Shown: positions 1 to 8,110 of the stretch, piece after piece
Numbering within the stretch: the stretch's first letter is position 1
How the letters are laid out: the number at the start of each line of letters is the position of its first letter
Assembly (NCBI GenBank): GCA_963931605.1
Contig: OZ007031.1
Span: forward strand, 1,798,001 to 1,862,000
DNA from: CALUOB01 sp944322305
Lineage (GTDB): Bacteria; Actinomycetota; Coriobacteriia; Coriobacteriales; Coriobacteriaceae
Direction: 5' to 3'
Length of the DNA: 64,000 nt
Program-made: the position numbers and the translations under genes
The notes under the pieces: generated by a model
Seen by the model: only the letters and a program-made list of their open reading frames with translations
Told to the model about the DNA's origin: nothing
Databases searched by the model: none

Positions 1-2
1 CT

Positions 3-2495
3 ACGGCCGGTACCCATACGGTTACGGTCGATGGGTGGATCAACAACGGGAGAGTGACGGTTACCGGCAAGGCCGAGGTCACCTTCGAGGTGTACTCCTC
101 GGTTGTTGACCAAGAGGAAGTGAACGTGTGGACCACGCCGGGTAACGCCCCCGTGCTTCCCGGCACCGTCGAGGTCACCCTCGGCAACGCCAACCCGCTT
201 GCGGCTATCGTCTCGTTCTTCTCGTCCCTTACTGGCCAGAAGAGCGCCGACACCACCATGTATTCCACGGTCACCTGGGACAAAATCGACCCGGCGCAGT
301 ACGCGGCGGACAAGGACGGCACCACGTTCACCGTTGAAGGTACGGTGGGCACGTCCAAGGCCAAGGTAACAGCCACGGTTGAGGTGGCGTCCATTGCCAG
401 CGTGCATATTCCCGAGATCACGACCGCCCCGGGCGTAGCCCCCCAGATTCCTGCGTGCGTTTCCGTCACCACTAGCACGGGCTCCAAGCAGGAGGTCTAC
501 TTGGACGGGTTGGATGAGATTCCCGGCAGCGCGTATCAGGAGGCCGGTGCCACCTTTAGCGTTGAGGGCACGCTGTATGTCGGCGGCCAAGAGATGTCCG
601 TGATGATCCCCGTCAAGGTGGTTGAGGCAACGGGCGTTGTTGACGAGAAGGACCTGAACGGCCTGCTCAACCTCACCACCGAGGTTGGCCATATGCCCAT
701 GCTGCCCGGCACGCTGCCCGTTGAGCTGAGCGACGGCGCGGTGGTTCCGCTTGACGTCACGTGGGACGACATTACCTACAGCCAGATTGCGCAGACCGGC
801 ACCCTAACCGTTAACGGCACGGTTGACGACCTGGCTTCGGCGCCGGCGGCGGTTGCGCGTGCGCTCGCTGCTACGGGTGGCCGGGTAACGGCCACGATCG
901 ACGTGGTGGAGGAGTCTGACGAGCCCGTGGTGAGCTGCGTGATGCCGCAGTACGCGTTCGTTGGCCAGGGCGGCACGACCAGCATGACGGACGATTACAA
1001 CAGCTCGTACGCCTCGACAGCGGTGTACTACTCCAACGGTGACGTAATGGTGGCCGACGTTACCTGGAACTTCGACGACGTTGACTTTGACACGCCCGGC
1101 ACGTACGTGATGCACGGCACGGTTGACGGTGTGGACGCTCCGGCTGTGGCGTACGTAACGGTGACCAAGTCCGAGCGCACGGTGCAGTCGGTTGATTCCT
1201 TCACCTACACCGCGGTGATCCCCGACGGCGGTTCGGCCAGCCGCGACGAGATTGCGCTGGGGCTGCCTGGTCAGGTTGCGGTGACGTACTCCGACGGCAC
1301 GCGGGGCCTGCTCAACGTGAGCTGGAACCTTGAGGACCTGACCGCCGACGCGCTTTCCAAGCCGGGCAAGATTGCCATTACCGGTACGGTTGCGGGCACC
1401 GACCTTGCTGCCAAGGCTACGATCCAGCTGGTGGCCGAGGGCGGCGACGAGGTGTACGCCACGGGCGTGAAGGACCTTGCCCCGGTGGAGACGTACGAGA
1501 CCGTTGCGCCCAAGCTGCCCGAGAGCGTTGAGCTTGCCATGAGCGACGGCAGCACCAAGAAGGTCGGCGTGGTGTGGGGCGAGCTTTCGCCCAACGCCTG
1601 GGCTGACGGCAAGGGTGGCACGAGCTTCACGGTGAAGGGCGTTACGGCCGAGGGCGGCTTCACGGTAACGCTGACCGTAAATGTGAAGGACCTGGTTCAT
1701 GCCGAGGCGGTGGCCATCACCGGTGAAGGCGTTGAGAACGGCGCGGTCGAGCTTTCCCGCGGGTCCAAGCTGAGCCTGAGCGCTTCCGTTACCCCGGCGG
1801 ACGCCTATTACCAGGACGTGACATGGGCCTCGTCCGACCCTGCGGTTGCCACGGTGAGCGAAGACGGCATGGTTACAGCGGTGCGTGGCGGCACGGCGGT
1901 CATTACCGCCACCAACGGCGAGGGCGTGTCTGCCCAGGTGACCGTTACCGTTCCGCGTTCGGCCGAGAAGCTGAACGTTACTGCGAGCAAGACGGACTAC
2001 AAGCTGGGCGAGGAGTTCGATCCGGCTTCGCTGAGCGTCGAGCTGGCATACGACGACGGTTCGGTTGAGAAGCTCGAGCCTAGCGCGTACCAGGTGATTG
2101 CTCCGAACATGGCTACAGCGGGCGAAAAGACTGTTACGGTTACGCTGGCGAGTGACTCGGCCGTTACGGCCACGGTGACCATTGTGGTGACCGATCCTTC
2201 GCAGGGCGGTGGCCAGGGCCAGGGGCAGGATGGCCAGGGGCAGACGCCCGGTTCCGGCAATGGCGATAACAACGCAGGCGGCAATGGCGGTTCCGACAAC
2301 GGCGGTTCGGTCGATAACAGCGCTGGTTCCGACAATGATTCGGGCAGCAGCGCGGCTGGCGGTGGCGACTCTGAGAACGGCGGGCTGCCCACCACTGCCG
2401 ACGCTGGCATGATCGCTACAGCGGCAACCGGCGGCGCGGGCATCATGGCGCTGCTCGGCGCGTGGGTCTCTCGTCGTCGTTCTCGTCGGGAGTAG
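3..2495 (+). CDS. Cell-wall-anchored Ig-repeat surface protein (5' end outside window)
   Basis: The reading frame is open to the left edge, so this is the C-terminal part of a larger secreted protein; the GTG at 54 is not a convincing start. It consists of repeated bacterial Ig-like modules of about 80-100 residues, each with a 'Y-x-DG ... V-x-W' and 'V-x-GTV' pattern. A Big_2-like module follows (about nt 1710-1960), then a 'Y-x-x-GEEFDPASL' module (about nt 1975-2190). A low-complexity Gly/Asn/Ser/Gln spacer (about nt 2200-2390) precedes LPTTA, a hydrophobic stretch and a basic tail RRRSRRE. This is the order of a sortase signal, although LPTTA departs from LPxTG. Role inferred: adhesin or matrix-binding surface protein; ligand unknown. 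A hairpin at 2548-2574 follows the stop. Confidence 0.85.
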   Translation, partial: TAGTHTVTVDGWINNGRVTVTGKAEVTFEVYSSVVDQEEVNVWTTPGNAPVLPGTVEVTLGNANPLAAIVSFFSSLTGQKSADTTMYSTVTWDKIDPAQYAADKDGTTFTVEGTVGTSKAKVTATVEVASIASVHIPEITTAPGVAPQIPACVSVTTSTGSKQEVYLDGLDEIPGSAYQEAGATFSVEGTLYVGGQEMSVMIPVKVVEATGVVDEKDLNGLLNLTTEVGHMPMLPGTLPVELSDGAVVPLDVTWDDITYSQIAQTGTLTVNGTVDDLASAPAAVARALAATGGRVTATIDVVEESDEPVVSCVMPQYAFVGQGGTTSMTDDYNSSYASTAVYYSNGDVMVADVTWNFDDVDFDTPGTYVMHGTVDGVDAPAVAYVTVTKSERTVQSVDSFTYTAVIPDGGSASRDEIALGLPGQVAVTYSDGTRGLLNVSWNLEDLTADALSKPGKIAITGTVAGTDLAAKATIQLVAEGGDEVYATGVKDLAPVETYETVAPKLPESVELAMSDGSTKKVGVVWGELSPNAWADGKGGTSFTVKGVTAEGGFTVTLTVNVKDLVHAEAVAITGEGVENGAVELSRGSKLSLSASVTPADAYYQDVTWASSDPAVATVSEDGMVTAVRGGTAVITATNGEGVSAQVTVTVPRSAEKLNVTASKTDYKLGEEFDPASLSVELAYDDGSVEKLEPSAYQVIAPNMATAGEKTVTVTLASDSAVTATVTIVVTDPSQGGGQGQGQDGQGQTPGSGNGDNNAGGNGGSDNGGSVDNSAGSDNDSGSSAAGGGDSENGGLPTTADAGMIATAATGGAGIMALLGAWVSRRRSRRE

Positions 2496-2547
2496 TGCGA
2501 ACCTGCGGGTTTGACGCACGCGACGTGCGCACATAAGCGGTAAACGG

Positions 2548-2582
2548 GGCGCCCGGCTCAAGCAGACGGGCGCCTTGCCGTT
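2548..2582 (+). terminator. Hairpin after Ig-repeat surface protein
   Basis: GGCGCCCG at 2548-2555 pairs with CGGGCGCC at 2567-2574 across an 11-nt loop. The following sequence is only weakly T-rich, so it is a plausible but not textbook intrinsic terminator. Confidence 0.5.
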
Positions 2583-2615
2583 ACTCGCCGGGGTTTGTCT
2601 CCCGCTCTGGTGGAG

Positions 2616-2745
2616 AAGCGACGGTTACGCATGCCTTGTCGTTCCCCACAAGCTTATGCGCCCGCACTTGTGCGACAAGATCGCGGGCAACTGGTGCGCC
2701 TGGTTCCTGCGGCTCCGAGGAAGTGACGGTTACGCATAGCTTCCC
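2616..2745. repeat. CGGTTACGCAT intergenic repeat, locus 1
   Basis: Two copies of a unit around GACGGTTACGCAT followed by a CTT-rich stretch lie here (about 2628 and 2724). The same unit, in both orientations, recurs at 5160-5345. There is no coding potential. It is one of several families of degenerate intergenic repeats in this window. Confidence 0.6.
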
Positions 2746-2779
2746 GCGCCGTTGCCCGCGGAAGCGTCACGTAGGCCCT

Positions 2780-3060
2780 CGGCTGATCGCTCTTACGACA
2801 TCTAACGAGCGTTTGGTCGCCCAGGCCGCATCCAACTCCCGGAAATCCGGGAATTAGATGTCGCTTCAGCTCCTAACCGTATCCGCGATGTCGAAAAAGC
2901 GATCAACCGGCCGCCCGCACTCGCTTGCATGTCGGGAAGGCGGGCATCCGGCGGCGCGTTGCCCCGCGCTGCTCGCCTGCATGTCGGAAAAGCGGGCAAC
3001 CGAGCTTCTCGCGCGTCCGCCTGCCCCGCTCCCGCTGATTGCACGACGGAACCGCGGGCA
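2780..3060. repeat. Degenerate inverted repeat array A around palindromic core
   Basis: A conserved core with the palindrome TCCCGGAAATCCGGGA lies at 2828-2864. To its right are forward units of the type ATGTCG-N5-GCG(A/G)(T/C)CAACCG (about 2887 and 2930 onwards). To its left is a unit in reverse orientation (GTTTGGTCGCC near 2810). The same core and unit occur at 13776, 27753 and 56217. No gene is visible. The rest of the gap to the ABC gene holds only a possible -10 near 3177. Confidence 0.65.
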
Positions 3061-3230
3061 AGCGAGCTGCTGCTCTGCGCTTCTCGACGCTTATACGACA
3101 CGGCGGCGACCAAACGCTCCGCTGCCCGCCCGCCGCGCTGCCCCCATCCGCACCCGCGCGCCAACCGCCGCGTCATACGTGCTATGCTTACCTGCTGGTT
3201 ATCCGCCACCAACATCCGAGGTAGATCACT

Positions 3231-5072
3231 GTGAGCAAATCAGCAGACGTTCGTCATCCCAGCATGTTCCGTCGCTTTTTGGCATATTACGGACCCGAGA
3301 AGCACCTGTTCATAGCCGATACGGTGTGCGCGCTGGTCATCGCCGGCATCGACCTTGCCTTCCCCAGCATCTTGCGCTCGCTCACCGGCGGGCTGTTCAC
3401 CGAGGGCAGCCAGGCCATCATGGGTGCGCTCGGCATGATCGCGCTCGGCCTCGTGGTGATGTACCTCGTCCGCTGCGCGTGCCGCTACTTTGTGTCCGCA
3501 CAGGGACATATCATGGGTGCGCGTATGGAGTCGCGCATGCGCGAGGACCTGTTCGACCAGTACGAGCGCTTCTCGTTTGCGTATTTTGACGCGCACAGCT
3601 CGGGCGACATGATGAGCCGCGTGGTGAACGACCTGTTCGACATCTGCGAGGCCGCCCACCATGTGCCGGAGTGGATCATCACCTGCGGCATCGAGATTGT
3701 CGGCGCGTTCGTGATCCTGTTCACCATCTCGCCGGTGCTTGCGGGCGTGATGGCCGTCATCACCGCGATCTTCGTTGTGGTGATGGTGCACCAGAACTTC
3801 CGCATGCGCGCCGTGTACTCCGACAACCGCGTGAAGATCTCCGGCGTGAACGCGCAGCTGCAGGACAGCCTGTCGGGCATGCGCGTGGTGAAGAGCTTCG
3901 CCAACGAGGAGGCCGAGCGCTCCAAGTTCCGCCGCTCCAACGACCGCTACCTGAGCTCCAAAGAGGCCATGTACCGCGTGATGGGCACCTACCAGGCCAC
4001 CAGCGCGCTCATGACCGGCGCGTTGTTCACCACCATTGTGGTGCTGGGCGGCTACCTGGTGGCGCAAGGGCAGATGAGCCCGGTGGACATGGCCACGTTT
4101 GCGCTGTACATCAGCCTGTTCACCACGCCGGTTGAGACGTTAGTGAACTCGACCGAGAACATCCAGAAGGCCATCGCAGGCTTCAGGCGCATGGACGAGG
4201 TGCTGAACACCCTGCCCGACATCGAGGACAAGCCCGGCGCGCCCGACCTCGTGGTGACCGACGGCGCCGTTGAGTACCGCGACGTGTGCTTCAGCTACGA
4301 GAACGCCGAGCTGCGCGAGACCCCGGCGGGCACGGCTGCCGCCTCCGACGGTGGCACCGCGGCCGGCGCCGACCGCCCGGTGATCGACCATCTCTCCCTT
4401 GCGATCAAGCCGGGTGAGACGATCGCGCTGGTAGGGCCGTCGGGCGGTGGCAAAACCACCACGTGCTCGCTGTTGCCGCGCTTCTACGACGTGCTTTCAG
4501 GCTCCATCACCATCGACGGCCAGGACGTGCGCAACGTGACGCAACGCTCCCTGCGCGAGGCTATTGGCCTGGTGCAGCAGGACGTGTACCTGTTTGACGG
4601 CACCATCGGCGAGAACATCGCCTACGGCCGCCCGGGTGCCAGCCAAGCCGAGATCGAGCAGGCTGCCCGCCGCGCCAACATCCACGAGTTTATCGCCAGC
4701 CTGCCGGAGGGGTACGACACCGTGGTGGGCGAGCGCGGCAGCCGCCTTTCGGGCGGGCAGAAGCAGCGCGTGGCGATTGCCCGCGTGTTTCTGAAGAACC
4801 CCGCGATTCTGATTTTGGACGAGGCCACCAGCGCGCTCGACAACGAGAGCGAGGAGGCCGTGCAGGAAAGCCTGGAGGAGCTGGCGCGCGACCGCACCAC
4901 GCTGATCATCGCGCACCGCCTTTCCACCATCAAGAACGCCGACGAGATTGTGACGATGGAAGCCGGGCGCGTGGTCGAGCGCGGCACACACGAGGAGCTT
5001 CTCGCCCGCGGTGGCACCTACGCGCGCTATTACCGCATGCAGTTCGAGGGCAAGCGGGCGCACGAGGTGTAG
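3231..5072 (+). CDS. ABC transporter, fused permease and ATP-binding protein
   Basis: A half-size type IV (MsbA-like) ABC exporter of 613 residues. Residues about 20-310 form the six-helix membrane domain. The nucleotide-binding domain (about 335-600) carries Walker A GPSGGGKTT (about 402), signature LSGGQ (about 506), Walker B ILILDEA with SALD (about 526) and the H-loop AHRLST (about 560). A short Ala/Gly/Asp-rich insert lies just before the ATPase domain (about 365-382). The GTG start is preceded by GAGGTAG. It would act as a homo- or heterodimer in the inner membrane; no second half-transporter is adjacent, so a homodimer is likelier. The substrate (lipid, peptide or drug) cannot be told from sequence. 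Confidence 0.93.
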   Translation: MSKSADVRHPSMFRRFLAYYGPEKHLFIADTVCALVIAGIDLAFPSILRSLTGGLFTEGSQAIMGALGMIALGLVVMYLVRCACRYFVSAQGHIMGARMESRMREDLFDQYERFSFAYFDAHSSGDMMSRVVNDLFDICEAAHHVPEWIITCGIEIVGAFVILFTISPVLAGVMAVITAIFVVVMVHQNFRMRAVYSDNRVKISGVNAQLQDSLSGMRVVKSFANEEAERSKFRRSNDRYLSSKEAMYRVMGTYQATSALMTGALFTTIVVLGGYLVAQGQMSPVDMATFALYISLFTTPVETLVNSTENIQKAIAGFRRMDEVLNTLPDIEDKPGAPDLVVTDGAVEYRDVCFSYENAELRETPAGTAAASDGGTAAGADRPVIDHLSLAIKPGETIALVGPSGGGKTTTCSLLPRFYDVLSGSITIDGQDVRNVTQRSLREAIGLVQQDVYLFDGTIGENIAYGRPGASQAEIEQAARRANIHEFIASLPEGYDTVVGERGSRLSGGQKQRVAIARVFLKNPAILILDEATSALDNESEEAVQESLEELARDRTTLIIAHRLSTIKNADEIVTMEAGRVVERGTHEELLARGGTYARYYRMQFEGKRAHEV

Positions 5073-5159
5073 CTGTCGAGAAGAGCGCGCGCCCGGTGCG
5101 GCGGGCGGCGGCGCTGCTGGCGGCGGGGGGCGCCAGCGCGCGGCGAACCCTGGCGGCTT

Positions 5160-5345
5160 GGGGAATGTTTCGGTTATGCATAGCTTTTCTCGCAAGTTTA
5201 TGCGGCATAACCGAAACATTTTCTGTTTGCGCAGGTAGACGGATTGCAAATACAGACTGTTATGCAAATCGTGGGCGAGAAGAGATGCGTAACCGGAACA
5301 TTGCCTCGCCGACACGGCAGAGAGATGCGTAACCGTCGTTTCACC
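5160..5345. repeat. CGGTTACGCAT repeat, inverted cluster (locus 2)
   Basis: AATGTTTCGGTTATGC at about 5163 meets its exact reverse complement GCATAACCGAAACATT at about 5204-5219. Two further reverse-orientation units (ATGCGTAACCGGAACATT near 5285 and ATGCGTAACCGTCG near 5325) follow. Units also share TTCTCGC/GCGAGAA. The cluster lies in the 464-bp gap after the ABC transporter. Between it and the next gene I see only a candidate -10 TATAAT at 5475-5480. Confidence 0.65.
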
Positions 5346-5536
5346 CCGCTTGCTACGCCCACTCCGGTGCCCTGTCCGCCTCGCTCGCTCGTTGCCTCGC
5401 CACCCCGCCCGCCCCGCGGGCACATCTTAAGCAAGCTTTTTGCTGACCGCTACGCTTTCTGCATACGGCACTCGTATAATGACGGGCTGTTGGCACTATT
5501 TCCAACCGCCCGTACCGACCCTAGCAAAGGCCTTGC

Positions 5537-6427
5537 ATGTCACAGAAACCGCAGCCAACGCCCGAGGAAGTGCAGGAGCTGTTCTCGGAGCTTGATGAAT
5601 CCGGCGTCTTGGCGCTGACCCCCGCCGGCCGCGAGCGAGCGCTCCGCAAGCGCGAGCGCACCCACGCCCGCGTGGTCGACCCGCTTTCGGGTGAGGATCC
5701 GTCCGGCTCGGTTGCCGTGGCCGATCGCACCATCAAGCTGGCTGCGGGCATTTTCCTGGCTGTGGTGCTGGTGATCGTGGTGGGGCTGCAGGTGGGCTAC
5801 GGTTTTTCTCGCCGTGTGAACACCAACAAGCTTTCCGACGAGGTCAACTACGAAACCGTGGACCGCGCGCTGCAGGGCGGCGTGGAGTGGGGGACCGGCT
5901 ACACGCAGTTTCCCACCAGCTACACCATCGACACGGCCGACGAGAACATGGGTGTGATCGAGGTCACGGTGACCGACACCACCGCCAAAAACGAGCTCGA
6001 GCTGCTTTCGACCTCGCAGATCCAGGCCACGGCGCTGGCCACCAACGCGTTTCTAAACGAGAAGATCAACCGCGTGGTGTACAACGTTTCCGTGGTGGTG
6101 GACGACAAGGGCGTGTTCCAGACCAGCTCGTTTTTCGGGTTCATCCAGCCGCAGGGGCGGATCAAGTCGGCGCTGACGTTCACGTGGACCAAGCACCAGT
6201 CTAAGGGCGCCAACGGCATCGACTGGGAGTGCCGTATCACCGGTGTGGACAAGGAGATCGCCGAGCGGATCCAGAACCAGATCAACTCGCTGTCGCTGAG
6301 CTCGGTGCTCGCCGGCGACGAGGACGCGGCGTCCGAGGAGGACGCAAAGGCCGCCGAGGCGGAAGAGGGCACCGAGAACGCCGAGCCGGCGGAGAATGGC
6401 AGCGAGGCAACGTCCGCGGAGGCGTAA
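5537..6427 (+). CDS. Membrane-anchored protein with acidic tail, unknown function
   Basis: 296 residues. A charged N-terminal cytosolic part (about 1-67, with many Arg/Lys/Glu) is followed by one strong transmembrane helix (about 68-92). Next is an extracytoplasmic domain of about 150 residues rich in Thr, Val and Asn, including a YTIDTADENMGVIEVTVTD segment. The last 40 residues are almost entirely Glu, Ala and Asp. No catalytic motif is evident and I do not recognise the family. The ATG lies 57 nt after a TATAAT at 5475-5480. It appears monocistronic, flanked by repeat elements on both sides. A role as an anchored envelope protein is inferred from topology alone. Confidence 0.8.
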   Translation: MSQKPQPTPEEVQELFSELDESGVLALTPAGRERALRKRERTHARVVDPLSGEDPSGSVAVADRTIKLAAGIFLAVVLVIVVGLQVGYGFSRRVNTNKLSDEVNYETVDRALQGGVEWGTGYTQFPTSYTIDTADENMGVIEVTVTDTTAKNELELLSTSQIQATALATNAFLNEKINRVVYNVSVVVDDKGVFQTSSFFGFIQPQGRIKSALTFTWTKHQSKGANGIDWECRITGVDKEIAERIQNQINSLSLSSVLAGDEDAASEEDAKAAEAEEGTENAEPAENGSEATSAEA

Positions 6428-6487
6428 GACGCGTGCGGGTGGTGCCCGGCGTGGATGCGTAAGCGCGCTTGCCCAGGTTTCGCCAGC

Positions 6488-6577
6488 CGTCATCTGCGAC
6501 ACATCTGCGACAGTCCCCGACATATCTGCGACATGCGTGACGCGATGATGTCGCAGATATGTCGGGGACTGTCGTAG
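6488..6577. repeat. Long hairpin built from ATCTGCGACA repeats
   Basis: CATCTGCGACA occurs three times (about 6491-6535), the last copies joined to GTCCCCGACAT. After a spacer of about 15 nt the same sequence returns in reverse complement (ATGTCGCAGATATGTCGG and on through GGGACTGTCG). The two arms pair over about 26 bp. It lies between convergent genes and could end transcription from both sides, but it has no T-tract and its units are repeats. Confidence 0.65.
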
Positions 6578-6635
6578 ACGCCGCGCCGCAACCGGGTCCT
6601 GCCGCCGGCCCCTACCACCCCGTTCGCATCCCATG

Positions 6636-6678
6636 AAAAAACCGCCGGGCGAGGTGCTTCTCGCCCGGCGGCCTTTGC
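6636..6678 (-). terminator. Terminator of pyridoxal kinase-type gene
   Basis: CCGCCGGGCGA pairs with TCGCCCGGCGG across a loop of about 7 nt. Read on the minus strand it is followed by six T residues, a classic intrinsic terminator for the gene ending at 6717. It may also work on the plus strand. Confidence 0.85.
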
Positions 6679-6716
6679 CAGCCGGTGGCTCGCGCCGTCC
6701 GCCCGTGCTTCTTGCG

Positions 6717-7613
6717 CTACTCCTGCAGCAGCGCGGCCACGCGGCCCAGCAGCGGCTCGAAGCTTACGCCGCGCGCCTGGAACTCGGGCTGCTTGGAGCT
6801 GACGATCATCGCGTCGTGCACAAAGTCGCCGGCAAAGCGTACGGATTCCTCAACGGTGCGGCCGGCCATCACGGCGGCCAGCAGACACGAGCAGTACAGG
6901 TCGCCGGTGCCGTGCAGCATGTACGGCAGCAGCTCGTTGCTCACCTCGAAGAACGCGCCGCCCTGCGAGCCTACGAAATTGCGGATCACGCCGTCGCCGC
7001 GCTGGATGCCCTTGAGCACCACGGTCTTGGTGCCCTTGGCGAGTAGGCCGTCTACCAGGCGGTGCGCCTCGTCGTCGGTGATGTTCTCGCCCGCCCAAGC
7101 ATCGCCGATAGGCTCGCCCAGGATGATGGCCGCCTCGGTGAGGTTGGGCGTGAGAATGTCGGCGCCTTGGGCCAGCTCGGCCATGGCCTGGCAGAGCTCG
7201 GAGGTGTAGGTGGGGTACACCTTGCCGTGGTCGGCCATGACGGGGTCTACCACGCGCAGGGCCTCGGGGTAGGTGGCGTAGATGTCGCGGATGCGGTCAA
7301 CCTGCTCGGGCGCGCCCAGAAAGCCGGAGTACACCGCGTCGATCTCAACGCCGATGCCCTTCCATGCGTTGAGGTAATCCGGCAGGATGTCGGTGGTGTC
7401 GTGCATGTACCAGCCGGGGAAGGCGGTGTGGCTGCTGAACAGGCCGGTTGGCACGGGGCAAACGTCGCAGCCGGCGGCGGACAAAACAGGAATGGCAACG
7501 CCCAAGGAGCACTTGCCGTATCCGCACAGGTCGTGCACGGCGGCCACGCGCGGAATGTAGGCGCCTTTGCGCTGGTACAGCGGTTGATTGGGAGTTGTGG
7601 CGTTGGTAGTCAT
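6717..7613 (-). CDS. pdxY: Pyridoxal/pyridoxamine kinase family protein (PdxY-like)
   Basis: 298 residues in the ribokinase/PfkB-like pyridoxal kinase family, which phosphorylates the 5'-hydroxyl of B6 vitamers using ATP. Visible signatures are the N-terminal VHDLCGYGKCSL, the central DPVMADHGKVY, and GTGDLY near residue 234 with the family's catalytic Asp. I chose the ATG at 7613 because AAAGGAG precedes it; a longer frame to 7718 lacks a binding site. Hydroxymethylpyrimidine kinase (ThiD) belongs to the same fold, but DPVMADHG and the length favour a B6 kinase. It stands alone, with a strong terminator downstream. Confidence 0.82.
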   Translation of the reverse strand: MTTNATTPNQPLYQRKGAYIPRVAAVHDLCGYGKCSLGVAIPVLSAAGCDVCPVPTGLFSSHTAFPGWYMHDTTDILPDYLNAWKGIGVEIDAVYSGFLGAPEQVDRIRDIYATYPEALRVVDPVMADHGKVYPTYTSELCQAMAELAQGADILTPNLTEAAIILGEPIGDAWAGENITDDEAHRLVDGLLAKGTKTVVLKGIQRGDGVIRNFVGSQGGAFFEVSNELLPYMLHGTGDLYCSCLLAAVMAGRTVEESVRFAGDFVHDAMIVSSKQPEFQARGVSFEPLLGRVAALLQE

Positions 7614-7741
7614 GGTGAATCTCCTTTGTCGCGGACTTATGGACCAACGAACAGCAACCACCATAGTTCTTGCGCCGCCGCCCTGCAGCGTGAATTTTCG
7701 CGGAAAACGAATGTACACAGGAGCGTGATAATTTGCGCGCG

Positions 7742-7975
7742 TGAGGTGCCAGCGGGCGAGAAGCGCGGGGCGGCGGGGGTGCTCGCGTGCGTGTCGCGGA
7801 CGAGAAACGCGCCGGCGAGAAGCGCCCGTGCAGGAGCGGTGGGCGAAAAGCGCGGGGTCCGGGCCGGCGGTGCTTGCGGGTTTTACCGCGGGCGCGTACG
7901 GCTTGCTCGCGTTCGCCCGCTCCAGGAAACCGCTCCCTGCGCTCTTCGCCGATCTTCTCGCCCGCCCGTGTAAAC
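7742..7975. repeat. GGCGAGAAGCGC inverted repeat array
   Basis: Forward units GCGAGAAGCGC or GGGCGAAAAGCGC occur about four times from 7756 to 7855. Reverse units GCGTTCGCCCGC and GCGCTCTTCGCC...TTCTCGCCCGC follow between 7908 and 7972. This again gives a two-armed inverted arrangement in a gap without genes (7614-8110). Confidence 0.55.
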
Positions 7976-8110
7976 GCTTGATGACGTGCGCTTTGACGGG
8001 TCTCGCAGGGACTATACTTCACTATATCTGCACATTGCTGAAGAGGACGGCGCTGTGCGGTCCTCGCGGCAACGCAGCCTATCGGGTCGGAAGAAAAGGA
8101 TGCGTGAGTC

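Noticed and set aside
804..2561. 585-residue minus-strand frame opposite the Ig-repeat surface protein
   Set aside because: Arg/His-rich composition typical of antisense shadows; the plus-strand protein has clear domains and a sorting signal.
7614..7718. N-terminal extension of the pyridoxal kinase-type gene to 7718
   Set aside because: AAAGGAG directly precedes the ATG at 7613, and the extra 35 residues match nothing in the family.
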